DNA from: a virus
Virus record (IMG/VR): IMGVR_UViG_3300027736_000280
Location: 1 to 21,679 of that record
Strand: one strand, 5' to 3'
DNA: 21,679 nucleotides
The position numbers and the translations under genes are program-made. The notes under the pieces were generated by a model. The model was not told the origin of the DNA. It made no database searches and was given only the letters and a program-made list of their open reading frames with translations. Below are positions 1 through 8,682 of this stretch, piece after piece (the first letter of the stretch is position 1; the number at the start of each line of letters is the position of its first letter).

Positions 1-3000
1 AATTAGTAGATAGACCAATTCCGGGTAAAACACTATTAGCAGAATTATATGTAACATAATTAGCACCATCGAATTTTACTACGTCTTCTCCAGTTATCCA
101 TATATCTCCGTCGCCATCCCAAGCAATTCCCGTAGGTAAAAATGCTACAGGAGAGTATTCAGGAATTTTATAAAATGTTGATTTAATATTTTGAGGTCCT
201 GGATTAGTACTTAAATCTGGAGATATAGGATTGCCATTATCATAAAACCTATTTGGTAATTCTGAAAATCCCCTAACAATGTAATCGAATCTTTTTATAT
301 TCTCATCGATTGAATCATTAAGTTGATCTGCAGCTTCGGAAAGATCTAGATAACTATTAACTGGTGAATCTATTTCGCCAAATACAATACCCGTAGAATC
401 ATCAGTAACTTTCACTCTGTCTCCATACTGTAAAGAGTATAAATCAAATCCGCCTAACCAATCATTATGGTAATCGTACATATCCCAAGTGTGAGCATAT
501 GCTTTTTGAAATTCAAAATCTTCAAATGTATCCCACGATAATCTTTTAGTACCCCAATATTTCATTATAGAATTTGGAATGGTATTAAAATCATATGAAA
601 GATATTCTTCTCTCTGATTTAATCCTCCAGAGAAAGAAGTCACTGTTGGTGTTGCTATTATTGATCCTGTAGTTTGTAAGATTAACGATTTGCCATTAAA
701 TATATCTCCTGAATCATTAGGAGCCTGTATAGTGAAAGTCTTATAACCAGAAACATTAGAATCTACTAAATTTATCACTTTACATTTTGGAGTTACTAAT
801 GAAAGGTTTATTGAGGAATATATCAAACTACAAGTGGAGTTTAAATCCCCTATGAAATTACAATCTGCAATAACTATTGAATCCACTATCACTTTTATAC
901 TACCAGATCCATAAGAATAGCCTCCTGTAATAGCAGAAGTAATTATCTGTGGAATTTGATAAGCGTTAGCTCCTGTTACCACTATCGGAAATTGTCCATA
1001 AGGAGCTCCTGCCGAATCGTAAATCCATACAGTATCTCCTGTTGTATATCCATGAGGAGTTGTGGTAGTAACTACAGCTAAGCCATATCCAGAGACAGCA
1101 AATGGAAAGACATTACTAACTATAGGATTACTAACTATATTTGTTATGTTGATTTGAATTATCGAAACATCAAAAGTTGATGTGGCTTTTACCTCTGGTA
1201 ATTTAGTTAATATTTCACATGTTTGTCCTTCACTAAAATTATTAGAATAATCTGGATATTTTTGTATAAAATCCGAAATATTTAATATCTTATTTGTATT
1301 CTCCACTGGGAATATCCATTGAGAAGGATAGCTTTCCCATTTCAAAGGAACATTATTCCAATCATAAACTTCAGATTCTCTAAATCTTGTAAGTGTATTA
1401 AGTTCTATTTGTCTCTTATCGACTTTTATTACACTTCTTTTTATTCCTAAAGAAATTGAATTTAAAGTGTCCCAAACTCTACATTTAACATTGTAATTAC
1501 CATCATAAGGTAAGAAATGCACTAGTGTTTCTAATTCTGGTAATTTTCCTCTAATTTGAAAGTAATAAGGTCTACTATCTTCTTTGTATATTGTCCATTC
1601 TATTTCATAGAAATCTAAATAAGGCAATCTATCCCAAGAATAGAATCCCCCAGATTGTACAAAATTCTCATAGTATTCAAAAGTGTATGCACTAAATCCT
1701 ATATTTGTAGGAGTGACATTCCAGTTAGCATAAGTTCCTGTGCCTCTAGTATAAACTACCTGTACAAATAGATTACCAGTAACTGTATTATAATCTCCAG
1801 CACTAACATATCCTAAGTATAAATTTCCAGGAGAATCTATAGATTCAATTCTCACAAATAATGTCTCGGGTAATGTGGTATCAAACCAATCTTTACCTGT
1901 ACCTATATTTATATTTATACCATTAGGTAATGAAGGATCCAGTATTAAAGAAGTTGTACTGTTAACAATCTGTAATTGTCCCCCTGGATTATTAGCGGTA
2001 GTTGAATTATAGTCTGCAACTTCTAAAGGTGTTGTAGTAATGGTGGTATCTAAAGATCTCCAGCTTACCCCTGTTTCATCCCAAGAAAGATTGAATGTAT
2101 TATTTTTTATTATTACAGGACATCCTGCAGGAAGCACATAATCAGATCCATCGGAGAACAACTTATATCCAGAAGGATTGTAATCGCCATCACCTAAAAA
2201 TTTAGGCATTTCTCCATTATCCATATCTTGATAGTAACTATCAACTGCAGTCTTTAATAAAGGAATAGCCGATATAGGATATTCTTGAAATGAAGAATAA
2301 GGATCCACAGTATTACCATAATAACTTATTCCTAGCTCTGCTCCATTTACAGCAGGGTATAATATACCAGATTGATTAGGTTTAGTGTAAAATACTCTTA
2401 AATCCTCAATATAACCTTCTTTAGGAAATACAGTAAAGTCCACTTGTATACCCGTCTTTACTTCAGAAACATCTAGTACGTCTGTCCAACCTCTTGTTTT
2501 ATAGATATTGAAATATACGCCCTCACCAGTTATATCAACAATTCTAGCATTAAGTGGTAAATAATCTCTCTTTAATCTTTCTTTTAATCCAAATAATTTA
2601 ATTAAAACCTCTTCGGGACTAAAAGCAAAAGAATCTTCTACAATTGGATACCCATATTGATCCTCGTCTTGCCCTTCTACTACACGATTAATATCGTAAA
2701 AAAGTCCAAATAGTGAAGTCTTCTTGTAAGATTTAGTTGGAAATATTTCTTCGAATTGTTTTTTTAATCCAAAAGTACCATCCTTTCTTTTTCCGTAAAC
2801 CTCTACTTGTTTAAATTTACCTTGATTTTCATCTTTTAATAAGCTACTTATAAGTTCCAAAGAACTTTCTCCTTGCATATTAGGTTTAGCAAGTTGATTT
2901 AATATATTATTATTCTGTTGTAAAGGAGTTAATGTATCAGCTGTATCAGTCTTTATATTAAGCCAATATTCTTTAATCCTTAAATCATAATAACCAAAGA

Positions 3001-3763
3001 ATTTAATCGCATTAAAAAGCGATTTATAAGATCCTAAGTAAGGAAATATACTCTCTCCCTCTAATAATAGCTCTTTTCTTTTCTTATTGATTATTTCATA
3101 GTCGGGCAACGGTTCTTTAATATCACCATCTCTAACTATGAATGCGTCAGATTGGCTAAATTCTCTACCAAAGTTTCCGAGCATAACAGCCAATCTGCTA
3201 TCTTCACCTTCAACTTCACCATGAAAACCAACTTTTAAAATAGTAACAGGATTATTAGGATCTGTATAATCTTCAAATATTAATGTGCGATCGTATATTC
3301 CTTCACTATCAGAATTAAGAGCAATATTAATTTGCATAGAAGATGAAGTGATATCGGATGTTATAACTATACCTCCAGGAGATGATATAGTGTCACCAGA
3401 TACTAATTCCGGGTAAAACTCTACACTAGTAGCTTTAACTAACACAGGAGCATCTAAAACAGTATCTACACCAAGTTCGTAAGTGTAAATTGTAGAAGAT
3501 ACGTCCGTTGTTCCGTCATAGTCAGATTCCCATCTTGTTCTCCATAAAGGAGATCCAGGACTTGTTAATTCTGCATGAGGATATCCATATTTTATATCAG
3601 AAGAAAGATCTAAGAATTTTTCTATTATAAATATGTTCTCTACTTCAAAAAGTTTTTCTGAAACAATAGGGAAAAGAACCGCTCCTTCCCAATAATTCCC
3701 ATTCCATTGAAAATTATATTGATCCCCTTTTTTATTAAAAAATAAAAGATTTTGAGTTGTCAT
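1..3763 (-). CDS. Large baseplate wedge/tail protein, probable gp7-like (partial, 3' end beyond window)
   Basis: Reading from the ATG at 3763, the frame stays open for 1254 codons and runs off the window, so the C-terminus is missing. It starts one base after the stop of the 81-residue gene (TAG-G-ATG). The N-terminus opens MTTQNLLFFNKKGDQYNF and is rich in beta-strand and aromatic residues. An Ig/PKD-like stretch with YDGNYNVKCRVWDT lies near residues 708-787. The last part, about residues 1201-1234 (positions ~60-160), has TGIAWDGDGDIWITG followed by VVKFDGANYVTY, which resembles one blade of a two-component-regulator beta-propeller. In T4 the wedge genes run 25, 6, 7, and here a very large protein follows gp25- and gp6-like genes, so a gp7-like wedge role is the best inference. 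A host-recognition or fibre-like protein is the alternative. The gp7 assignment rests on position and size rather than on a recognised domain. Confidence 0.6.
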   Translation of the reverse strand, partial: MTTQNLLFFNKKGDQYNFQWNGNYWEGAVLFPIVSEKLFEVENIFIIEKFLDLSSDIKYGYPHAELTSPGSPLWRTRWESDYDGTTDVSSTIYTYELGVDTVLDAPVLVKATSVEFYPELVSGDTISSPGGIVITSDITSSSMQINIALNSDSEGIYDRTLIFEDYTDPNNPVTILKVGFHGEVEGEDSRLAVMLGNFGREFSQSDAFIVRDGDIKEPLPDYEIINKKRKELLLEGESIFPYLGSYKSLFNAIKFFGYYDLRIKEYWLNIKTDTADTLTPLQQNNNILNQLAKPNMQGESSLELISSLLKDENQGKFKQVEVYGKRKDGTFGLKKQFEEIFPTKSYKKTSLFGLFYDINRVVEGQDEDQYGYPIVEDSFAFSPEEVLIKLFGLKERLKRDYLPLNARIVDITGEGVYFNIYKTRGWTDVLDVSEVKTGIQVDFTVFPKEGYIEDLRVFYTKPNQSGILYPAVNGAELGISYYGNTVDPYSSFQEYPISAIPLLKTAVDSYYQDMDNGEMPKFLGDGDYNPSGYKLFSDGSDYVLPAGCPVIIKNNTFNLSWDETGVSWRSLDTTITTTPLEVADYNSTTANNPGGQLQIVNSTTSLILDPSLPNGININIGTGKDWFDTTLPETLFVRIESIDSPGNLYLGYVSAGDYNTVTGNLFVQVVYTRGTGTYANWNVTPTNIGFSAYTFEYYENFVQSGGFYSWDRLPYLDFYEIEWTIYKEDSRPYYFQIRGKLPELETLVHFLPYDGNYNVKCRVWDTLNSISLGIKRSVIKVDKRQIELNTLTRFRESEVYDWNNVPLKWESYPSQWIFPVENTNKILNISDFIQKYPDYSNNFSEGQTCEILTKLPEVKATSTFDVSIIQINITNIVSNPIVSNVFPFAVSGYGLAVVTTTTPHGYTTGDTVWIYDSAGAPYGQFPIVVTGANAYQIPQIITSAITGGYSYGSGSIKVIVDSIVIADCNFIGDLNSTCSLIYSSINLSLVTPKCKVINLVDSNVSGYKTFTIQAPNDSGDIFNGKSLILQTTGSIIATPTVTSFSGGLNQREEYLSYDFNTIPNSIMKYWGTKRLSWDTFEDFEFQKAYAHTWDMYDYHNDWLGGFDLYSLQYGDRVKVTDDSTGIVFGEIDSPVNSYLDLSEAADQLNDSIDENIKRFDYIVRGFSELPNRFYDNGNPISPDLSTNPGPQNIKSTFYKIPEYSPVAFLPTGIAWDGDGDIWITGEDVVKFDGANYVTYNSANSVLPGIGLSTN

Positions 3764-3764
3764 C

Positions 3765-4010
3765 CTATCTTACGTACTTGTTATTTTTGGGAACTGTATA
3801 ATTAATATAGTTCTTTATGTATTTAGTGCTTTCAAATAATTGATAAACAACCCTCTCTATGCTTGCTAATATATCAACTCTGTTTGAGTCTCCGTTTATT
3901 ACCTGATTAGAAAGAGTCTTTTCGAATATCTTACCCTCGTAATCAAATCCTTTATTAGATCTATCATCATTTTGTGATTCTATAAATTCGTACCAACTCT
4001 GCTTGTCCAT
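3765..4010 (-). CDS. Small protein of unknown function between the gp6-like and gp7-like wedge genes
   Basis: This is an 81-residue protein that I do not recognise. It is acidic at the N-terminus (MDKQSWYEFIESQNDD) and basic at the C-terminus, with a likely helix around residues 43-68 (VDILASIERVVYQLFESTKY). It has no signal peptide or membrane segment. Its ATG follows the gp6-like stop by one base (TAA-T-ATG), and its own TAG precedes the next ATG by one base, so it is locked into the wedge operon. A weak Shine-Dalgarno-like AGGAAA lies about 5 bases upstream of the start, one of the few in this window. In T4 genes 6 and 7 are adjacent with nothing comparable between them. A small wedge or assembly accessory protein is plausible but unproven. 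Confidence 0.75.
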   Translation of the reverse strand: MDKQSWYEFIESQNDDRSNKGFDYEGKIFEKTLSNQVINGDSNRVDILASIERVVYQLFESTKYIKNYINYTVPKNNKYVR

Positions 4011-4011
4011 A

Positions 4012-5709
4012 TTAGTTTCCTGTATTTAGTGAGCTTTTTAATATATTATTTACCTTAGTGTTATAAGTTACTGGTACAATAGATCTAACATCTATATTAA
4101 CAGAAGATAGATTGTCCATACCAGCTCCATAGTCATAATAAATACCATTTCTATCTTCCCATCCTCCGGATATAACAACAATTTCATCTTTACCTATAAC
4201 AATATCACCAAATTCATCAAATCCAATATTCGGAGAATTTGGGCTTTGTAATTTAGCTAATTCATTAGCCTCACCTACAAAGTAAAGAGAAACTGAATCC
4301 ACTCCAGAAATAGACTCTATTGCTGCAATTAAATCAGATCTAGGTATCTTATCTCTTCTTCTTATATTAAGAAAATAATCGCTTAAAATACTAGTTATTT
4401 GGTTTTTTATTGTGGAAGGATCATTACCTTCAAATATAGTTAAAGCAATATTTACCACATATTTAATAAGTACAGGGTCTAATATTTTTACCACAGTAGT
4501 AACTATTTTTTGCCCGCTCTCATCTAACAACTGATAAATTCTATCTCTTTGAGCATTAGTTAATTTGAATCTAGAAGGAGAAATATCAAAATATGTTTCA
4601 TTACTTTTTAGTGTTAATTGAATATCGGGTACAAGAATTAAATAGATAATATTATCATCATCTAAGTATTGATCATCAAAAGTAGTAAAGGCTTCTATGA
4701 TTGAAAACTGTCCAAATTTTTCAAAGAATGTTATATAATTTGTGGGGTTTGCTAAAACAAAACTCCTAGATGTTTTAGGTGCAAGAAGTCTTGTTAAATC
4801 TATAGACTCTTGACTAGCACCTAATTGTGGAGAGATTGTACAGGCAACTTGTAGAACTTCACTCAGTGTTACACTTCTACCAAATATATCTGTTCCGTCA
4901 GAATCAAATTTAAAAAGAGCTTGAGATGAATCATCTACTAATAAATTACCACCTGCTCCAGCACACTCTAAATAATCAACTTCTATTATAGAACCAACTG
5001 GTGGAGGAAATCCAAAATCGACTGTACCGAAGAAAATGTCTATACCTGATATTAAAGAACTTTTTACAATATAACCCCTTGCATTTCTTGGTATATCATA
5101 TAACGAATCATATTTCTTCCACGTGTTACCGTTTACCCTAACAGCAACTTCAAAATTTTCTATTCCTGATGTACCTCGAGCCGATATGTTAAAGCTTTCT
5201 AATTTTCTTCCCGATCCTGTATATTGATTAGTATTTAATGTTCCTTCTATTACAGAAGCCACTAAAGTTGATGTGTTATCAAGATTTAGTCTAACATATT
5301 CTTGTCCTAATTTAAGAAGGTATGTTTTACCATTGTTTACACATTTTACTTGTGCATTATTAGGTATAAGAATAGCTCCACCCCCAATTTCTTCTAAACC
5401 TTTACCGTTCCATTTTATTATAATCTCACCCTTTGCTGCTATTGCTCTTGTTGGGTTGTGTCCTGCTAATGTTGCCAATCCGTATATAGACGATTCGCGT
5501 GTTGCTGTGTTTATATTAAGCTCAGTGATAGAATCCTCAATAAAGAATAAAATAAATTGAGATAGGTTATCTAATACAAATATTATCTGCCCCCAAACAG
5601 AAGCAACAGTAAATAGTTGCTCAGACATACCATATCTTGCCTGTATTAAATCAAAAGTCTGTGATAATAAATCTGATATTTTTGCTTTGTTTTTATCTAA
5701 TAAATCCAT
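4012..5709 (-). CDS. Baseplate wedge protein, gp6 / baseplate J-like
   Basis: This 565-residue protein is a contractile-tail baseplate wedge subunit, related in layout to T4 gp6 and P2/Mu gpJ, which join into the ring around the hub. Near residues 65-95 is the family's N-terminal pattern: ATRESSIYGLATLAGHNP followed by AxxAxGxI. The C-terminal third has the typical J-like module: a VNIALTIFEG strand, a long helix with IKNQITSILSDYF, then PRSDLIAAIESISGVDSV. The length fits gp6-type proteins (T4 gp6 is about 660). The start overlaps the stop-N-start junction TAA-T-ATG with the gp25-like gene just upstream, the same gp25-gp6 pairing found in T4-type, P2-type and type VI secretion clusters. The leader is AT-rich with no Shine-Dalgarno sequence. 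Confidence 0.85.
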   Translation of the reverse strand: MDLLDKNKAKISDLLSQTFDLIQARYGMSEQLFTVASVWGQIIFVLDNLSQFILFFIEDSITELNINTATRESSIYGLATLAGHNPTRAIAAKGEIIIKWNGKGLEEIGGGAILIPNNAQVKCVNNGKTYLLKLGQEYVRLNLDNTSTLVASVIEGTLNTNQYTGSGRKLESFNISARGTSGIENFEVAVRVNGNTWKKYDSLYDIPRNARGYIVKSSLISGIDIFFGTVDFGFPPPVGSIIEVDYLECAGAGGNLLVDDSSQALFKFDSDGTDIFGRSVTLSEVLQVACTISPQLGASQESIDLTRLLAPKTSRSFVLANPTNYITFFEKFGQFSIIEAFTTFDDQYLDDDNIIYLILVPDIQLTLKSNETYFDISPSRFKLTNAQRDRIYQLLDESGQKIVTTVVKILDPVLIKYVVNIALTIFEGNDPSTIKNQITSILSDYFLNIRRRDKIPRSDLIAAIESISGVDSVSLYFVGEANELAKLQSPNSPNIGFDEFGDIVIGKDEIVVISGGWEDRNGIYYDYGAGMDNLSSVNIDVRSIVPVTYNTKVNNILKSSLNTGN

Positions 5710-5710
5710 A

Positions 5711-6082
5711 TTATATTATTTTAATTCCCAGTATAGGGTTACCTTTTATAGCAAAATCAATAACACATGAATCTCTAGTTTCTCCTTTAAAGAATCCCAC
5801 AGTAAAATTCACATTAAATTTACTTGATGCTAAAGGCACATATGTTATTAAATGTAGTCTTATTGCTCTTTCTAAAGTGACTTGATCCACATTAAAATTG
5901 AATAATAAACCTTCAAGATCTATACCAAAATAAGGATCTCCAAGAACTTCTCCAGGTGTAGTTAACATACACTGCTTAATCATACCGATTAATATTTCTA
6001 CTTCATCGTCAGTATGTAATAATCCTTCTTTGTATCTAGGATCATCCGGGGTTCTAGGATAAATTTCTGAGAATCTTGCCAT
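5711..6082 (-). CDS. Baseplate wedge protein, gp25-like
   Basis: This 123-residue protein has the size of T4 gp25 (132) and its type VI homologue TssE, which nucleate the tail sheath at the baseplate wedge. The family signature is visible: a helix with VEILIGMIKQCMLTTPGE followed by DPYFGIDLEGLLF, then a helix (TLERAIRLHLITYV) and paired beta-strands with FNVNFTVGFF near the C-terminus. The usual EPR-type turn is replaced by PGE here. It is directly followed, one base later, by the gp6-like gene. A 127-base gap lies upstream, one of the larger non-coding gaps in the cluster, so a promoter or mRNA 5' end may lie there. The start has no Shine-Dalgarno sequence. Confidence 0.85.
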   Translation of the reverse strand: MARFSEIYPRTPDDPRYKEGLLHTDDEVEILIGMIKQCMLTTPGEVLGDPYFGIDLEGLLFNFNVDQVTLERAIRLHLITYVPLASSKFNVNFTVGFFKGETRDSCVIDFAIKGNPILGIKII

Positions 6083-6209
6083 CTTAGTTCTATATATTCA
6101 AAGAAATATATCTGTAATATTTTTATGACAATTTCTTATATAATTATAGATAGGTAAATTAAAATAAATCCGTTATTAATTTAGAGTAAATCCAAAACCT
6201 ATTAATATT
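6083..6209 (-). promoter_or_regulatory. AT-rich leader/possible promoter region upstream of the gp25-like gene
   Basis: This 127-base gap is very AT-rich and contains no supportable reading frame. On the minus strand, just before the gp25-like ATG, it reads TTTCTTT then GAATATATAG (complement of 6090-6099), ending 7 bases before the start. The same ten bases, also preceded by TTTCTTT, stand before the 475-residue gene at 8438-8447. The placement is too close to the ATG for a -10 box serving a leadered transcript, so a 5'-UTR or translation element is as likely as a promoter. No strong terminator hairpin was seen after the 259-residue gene. Confidence 0.3.
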
Positions 6210-6989
6210 TCAATTCCACTGAAGGAAATAACTAGGGGTGTTTTCGTCTTTGATCATCTGAATAATCTCAGCTTTTTCTGTTGTTCCTGCTGTTTGAATG
6301 TTAGCGTAGTTAACTCTAACACCACCTGGGAGGTTATATTCAAATGTCCCTAATAACCTACCAATGTTAATTTTAGCTTCGGCAAGACAGAATCTTACGA
6401 ATAATTCATCGTCATAAAGACTCTCTTCAGGTATAGCTATACAAGCTTTAACTCCCACATCAGTACCAGAAAATAATGTGGTAGAACTTCCAGAATCAGT
6501 TGCGCCATTCCTATTAGGATCCCTACCAAGTATTGTTAATTTTTTAGTGTTCTTATTGTAATTATAAGCATAGCTCTCTAGTAAATATGCTTTAGCTAAA
6601 TCAAAGAATGAATAAAGAACAGTACGGTAAACCAAGTTATCCCCTGCAAATGGAGATAGCATAAGCTCTGATCCTAATAATTTAGAATCTCCAAAATCTT
6701 TATCTGGTGTACCGGTAAGACCTGAACCGTTAACTTCTCTAACATCATATACAGATACCACACAAGATGGCAATTGTATTTGTCTAGTAGCTCTAAAAGA
6801 GGGATTAGAAAATAGATCTTTACCTAGTACAAATATTCTATCTTCTACTGCATACTGGTAATTATCATAAAAATAAGCCCTAGCTCTTTTTATAATTCTT
6901 TTTATTTCTTGGTCATTTAAGTTATAAGGCAATGCACAAGAATGAGATATATCATCTCTAATTTCCTGAATTAAGTCTGCTTCAGTCAT
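6210..6989 (-). CDS. Probable neck/tail-completion-type structural protein
   Basis: This 259-residue protein cannot be assigned to a named family with certainty. It has an N-terminal helical part (DLIQEIRDDI, then DQEIKRIIKRARAYFYDNY), a beta-rich middle, and a C-terminal part with AEAKINIGRLLGTFEYNLPGG followed by VNYANIQTAGTTEK and a helix. The arrangement of a helical start, a Leu/Ala-rich helix, a LPGG-like turn and a short terminal helix is one I associate with phage neck, connector or tail-terminator proteins, but this is inference from pattern only. It lies between the amidoligase-like gene (17 bases away) and the wedge cluster. Its leader reads CCAATTAAAATG and has no Shine-Dalgarno sequence. 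It has no signal peptide or membrane segment. Confidence 0.7.
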   Translation of the reverse strand: MTEADLIQEIRDDISHSCALPYNLNDQEIKRIIKRARAYFYDNYQYAVEDRIFVLGKDLFSNPSFRATRQIQLPSCVVSVYDVREVNGSGLTGTPDKDFGDSKLLGSELMLSPFAGDNLVYRTVLYSFFDLAKAYLLESYAYNYNKNTKKLTILGRDPNRNGATDSGSSTTLFSGTDVGVKACIAIPEESLYDDELFVRFCLAEAKINIGRLLGTFEYNLPGGVRVNYANIQTAGTTEKAEIIQMIKDENTPSYFLQWN

Positions 6990-7006
6990 TTTAATTGGTT
7001 ATTTAA

Positions 7007-8434
7007 TTATAAGCTAGTCCCAGGAATTCCTGAGGGCTTACTATTATTGTTACTAAATCTAACAGGTTTAGACAATGCTTCCCCGTCATTTCTATCAGGA
7101 AATCCTTTCTTTTTAGAACTCCCTTTCATTTTTTTATCGTCTTCTGCATCTTTAACTATTTCAGTCTCCGGAGAAATTGTAGCAAGTTTTCCAATATACC
7201 CAGATCTAATTATTCCCCCAAATACTTCACAGTTTATTTCTTTCTCTTTGTTATCAATGTAAGTTTCGTGTACTACATTACTAAACATAATATCTGAATA
7301 CATTACCTTAGATCGTTTAATTTCGTTATTAGTAATTAGATCACAATCTTCGATAGCACAATCGTTAAGATCACACGAAAACAACCTACAGTTCAATATA
7401 TTTCCTGCAATTTCACTATTAAGAATATCATAATCTTTAAGTAAATAAGCTCTTGTAGTTTTTACATCCTTCAATTGAAATTTACCTAATGAACTATCAT
7501 AATTAATAACACCCTCTTTAATACCATTCTCTACAATAATATCATAAAGAATTTCCCTAATAGTCAGGAAAAATGTTCTAACTATTTGTGGATCGGATCT
7601 AAGATCTACCATTATATTTAAATGTGGATAATTCTTTTGAAAAGATTCAGGATCTATAAATGTCGAAGAACTTCTGTAGATCTCTGATAAGAACATTTTA
7701 AGAACTTTTAAATCGTTATCTGTGAATGAATTATTAAACTTAAGGGTCTGTATAGTATATGTTATTACATAATCTAATATTTCTTTTATACTTGAGTATC
7801 TCTTCTGATAATCTTTACCCCCTAAATATCTCACTTCAAAATATCCATCAGATAATTTAGTGAAATTTATACCCATATTTTTTTCTACGGGTACTTCAAA
7901 AAGATTCTTATCGATAAATGAAATATTTGAAGGATCTACAAATTTATTAGCAGGTAATATTCTTTTTATAGATTTAGCATACAAAGAACCCGCTCTTTCT
8001 GGGAATCTTTTATAGATAACATTCTCGTCAAATCCTAAAATGAACTTAAGAGGATTTATTTGAGACACAGGAGGAACCTCAGGGAATATAGATGTATCGA
8101 TGCTTATTCCGAATTGGAATGCACATTTCTTATCTGTATATCCATACATATCAATCCACCTAAGAGTCTTTATAAGTATTGCTATCGCCTCAAAATAAGG
8201 AAGAGGTCCAGTTATTAATTCGGTCATCTTAGATCCTCCTGAGTAATCTGGTTCCAATTTAAAAATATCTTTGGTGGGTTTAAAACCTGAATGATACTTA
8301 TTAAATAGAAGAATTTTTTTACCTAAAGTTTTCCCTAGTGAATCTACTATTTCGTTTCTATTTAAGTTACTAAAAAACTCAAATTCAAAACCGCATTGGG
8401 CAGAGTATAAAAAATCTCTTGTGCTAATATCCAT
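7007..8434 (-). CDS. Amidoligase-like protein with C-terminal pentapeptide-type beta-helix
   Basis: The N-terminal third of this 475-residue protein resembles the glutamine-synthetase-fold amidoligase family, whose members join amines to carboxylates using ATP. Matching elements in order are CGFEFEF at residues 14-20 (paired acidic residues E17 and E19), EPDYSGGSKMTELITGP at 61-77 (in place of the family's D-S...G-E-L-V-T-P motif), and CAFQFGISID at 104-113 (in place of C-G-x-H-x-H). The last element lacks the usual His residues, so activity is uncertain. The middle part is not recognised. Residues about 345-430 carry short pentapeptide-like turns such as NCRLFSCDLNDCAIEDCDLI and look like a small beta-helix. 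A basic, Gly/Ser-rich tail follows. The gene sits in a tail operon just downstream of metK and has phage-like composition. It could modify a virion protein or host wall peptide, or be a catalytically dead structural protein. Confidence 0.5.
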   Translation of the reverse strand: MDISTRDFLYSAQCGFEFEFFSNLNRNEIVDSLGKTLGKKILLFNKYHSGFKPTKDIFKLEPDYSGGSKMTELITGPLPYFEAIAILIKTLRWIDMYGYTDKKCAFQFGISIDTSIFPEVPPVSQINPLKFILGFDENVIYKRFPERAGSLYAKSIKRILPANKFVDPSNISFIDKNLFEVPVEKNMGINFTKLSDGYFEVRYLGGKDYQKRYSSIKEILDYVITYTIQTLKFNNSFTDNDLKVLKMFLSEIYRSSSTFIDPESFQKNYPHLNIMVDLRSDPQIVRTFFLTIREILYDIIVENGIKEGVINYDSSLGKFQLKDVKTTRAYLLKDYDILNSEIAGNILNCRLFSCDLNDCAIEDCDLITNNEIKRSKVMYSDIMFSNVVHETYIDNKEKEINCEVFGGIIRSGYIGKLATISPETEIVKDAEDDKKMKGSSKKKGFPDRNDGEALSKPVRFSNNNSKPSGIPGTSL

Positions 8435-8682
8435 ATCCTATATATTCGTAAAAGAAAAGATAAACTCTTTTAGCTTTTTATATCTTTATTTCCCATTTGA
8501 ATTATTCATTACGAATGATAATAAACCACTATAGGCAATCACAAAAAAGAGTTTTATTTGTAAAAATGAATGAATTGTCAAAGGCGAACCATACTATGAA
8601 TGCAGACTTGGCATCATCAATTTCTCTGCAATCAATCCTTCGGAGAAAATGCAACATCGTCTTTAAAACAACGAAGTTCCAA
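8435..8682. other. 248-base gap downstream of metK, partly host-like in composition
   Basis: The gap has two parts. Bases 8435-~8500, next to the amidoligase-like gene, are AT-rich and hold GAATATATAG (complement of 8438-8447) three bases before that gene's ATG. Bases ~8520-8682, next to metK, have more balanced composition like metK itself. There the minus strand has a stop-free frame of about 50 codons, shifted relative to metK, including MLHFLRRIDCREIDDAKSAF. The plus strand is also open. I recognise neither. A 9-bp imperfect hairpin (8501-8522, loop ACG, one bulged T) lies at the boundary but lacks a U-run on either side, so it is not a convincing terminator. The host-like part was probably brought in with metK. 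Confidence 0.5.

Noticed and set aside
8462-8554. Ten-base inverted repeat AAACTCTTTT / AAAAGAGTTT (8462-8471 and 8545-8554) as insertion element ends or a terminator
   Set aside because: The arms are low-complexity, 73 bases apart, do not flank metK, and no transposase or target-site duplication is present.
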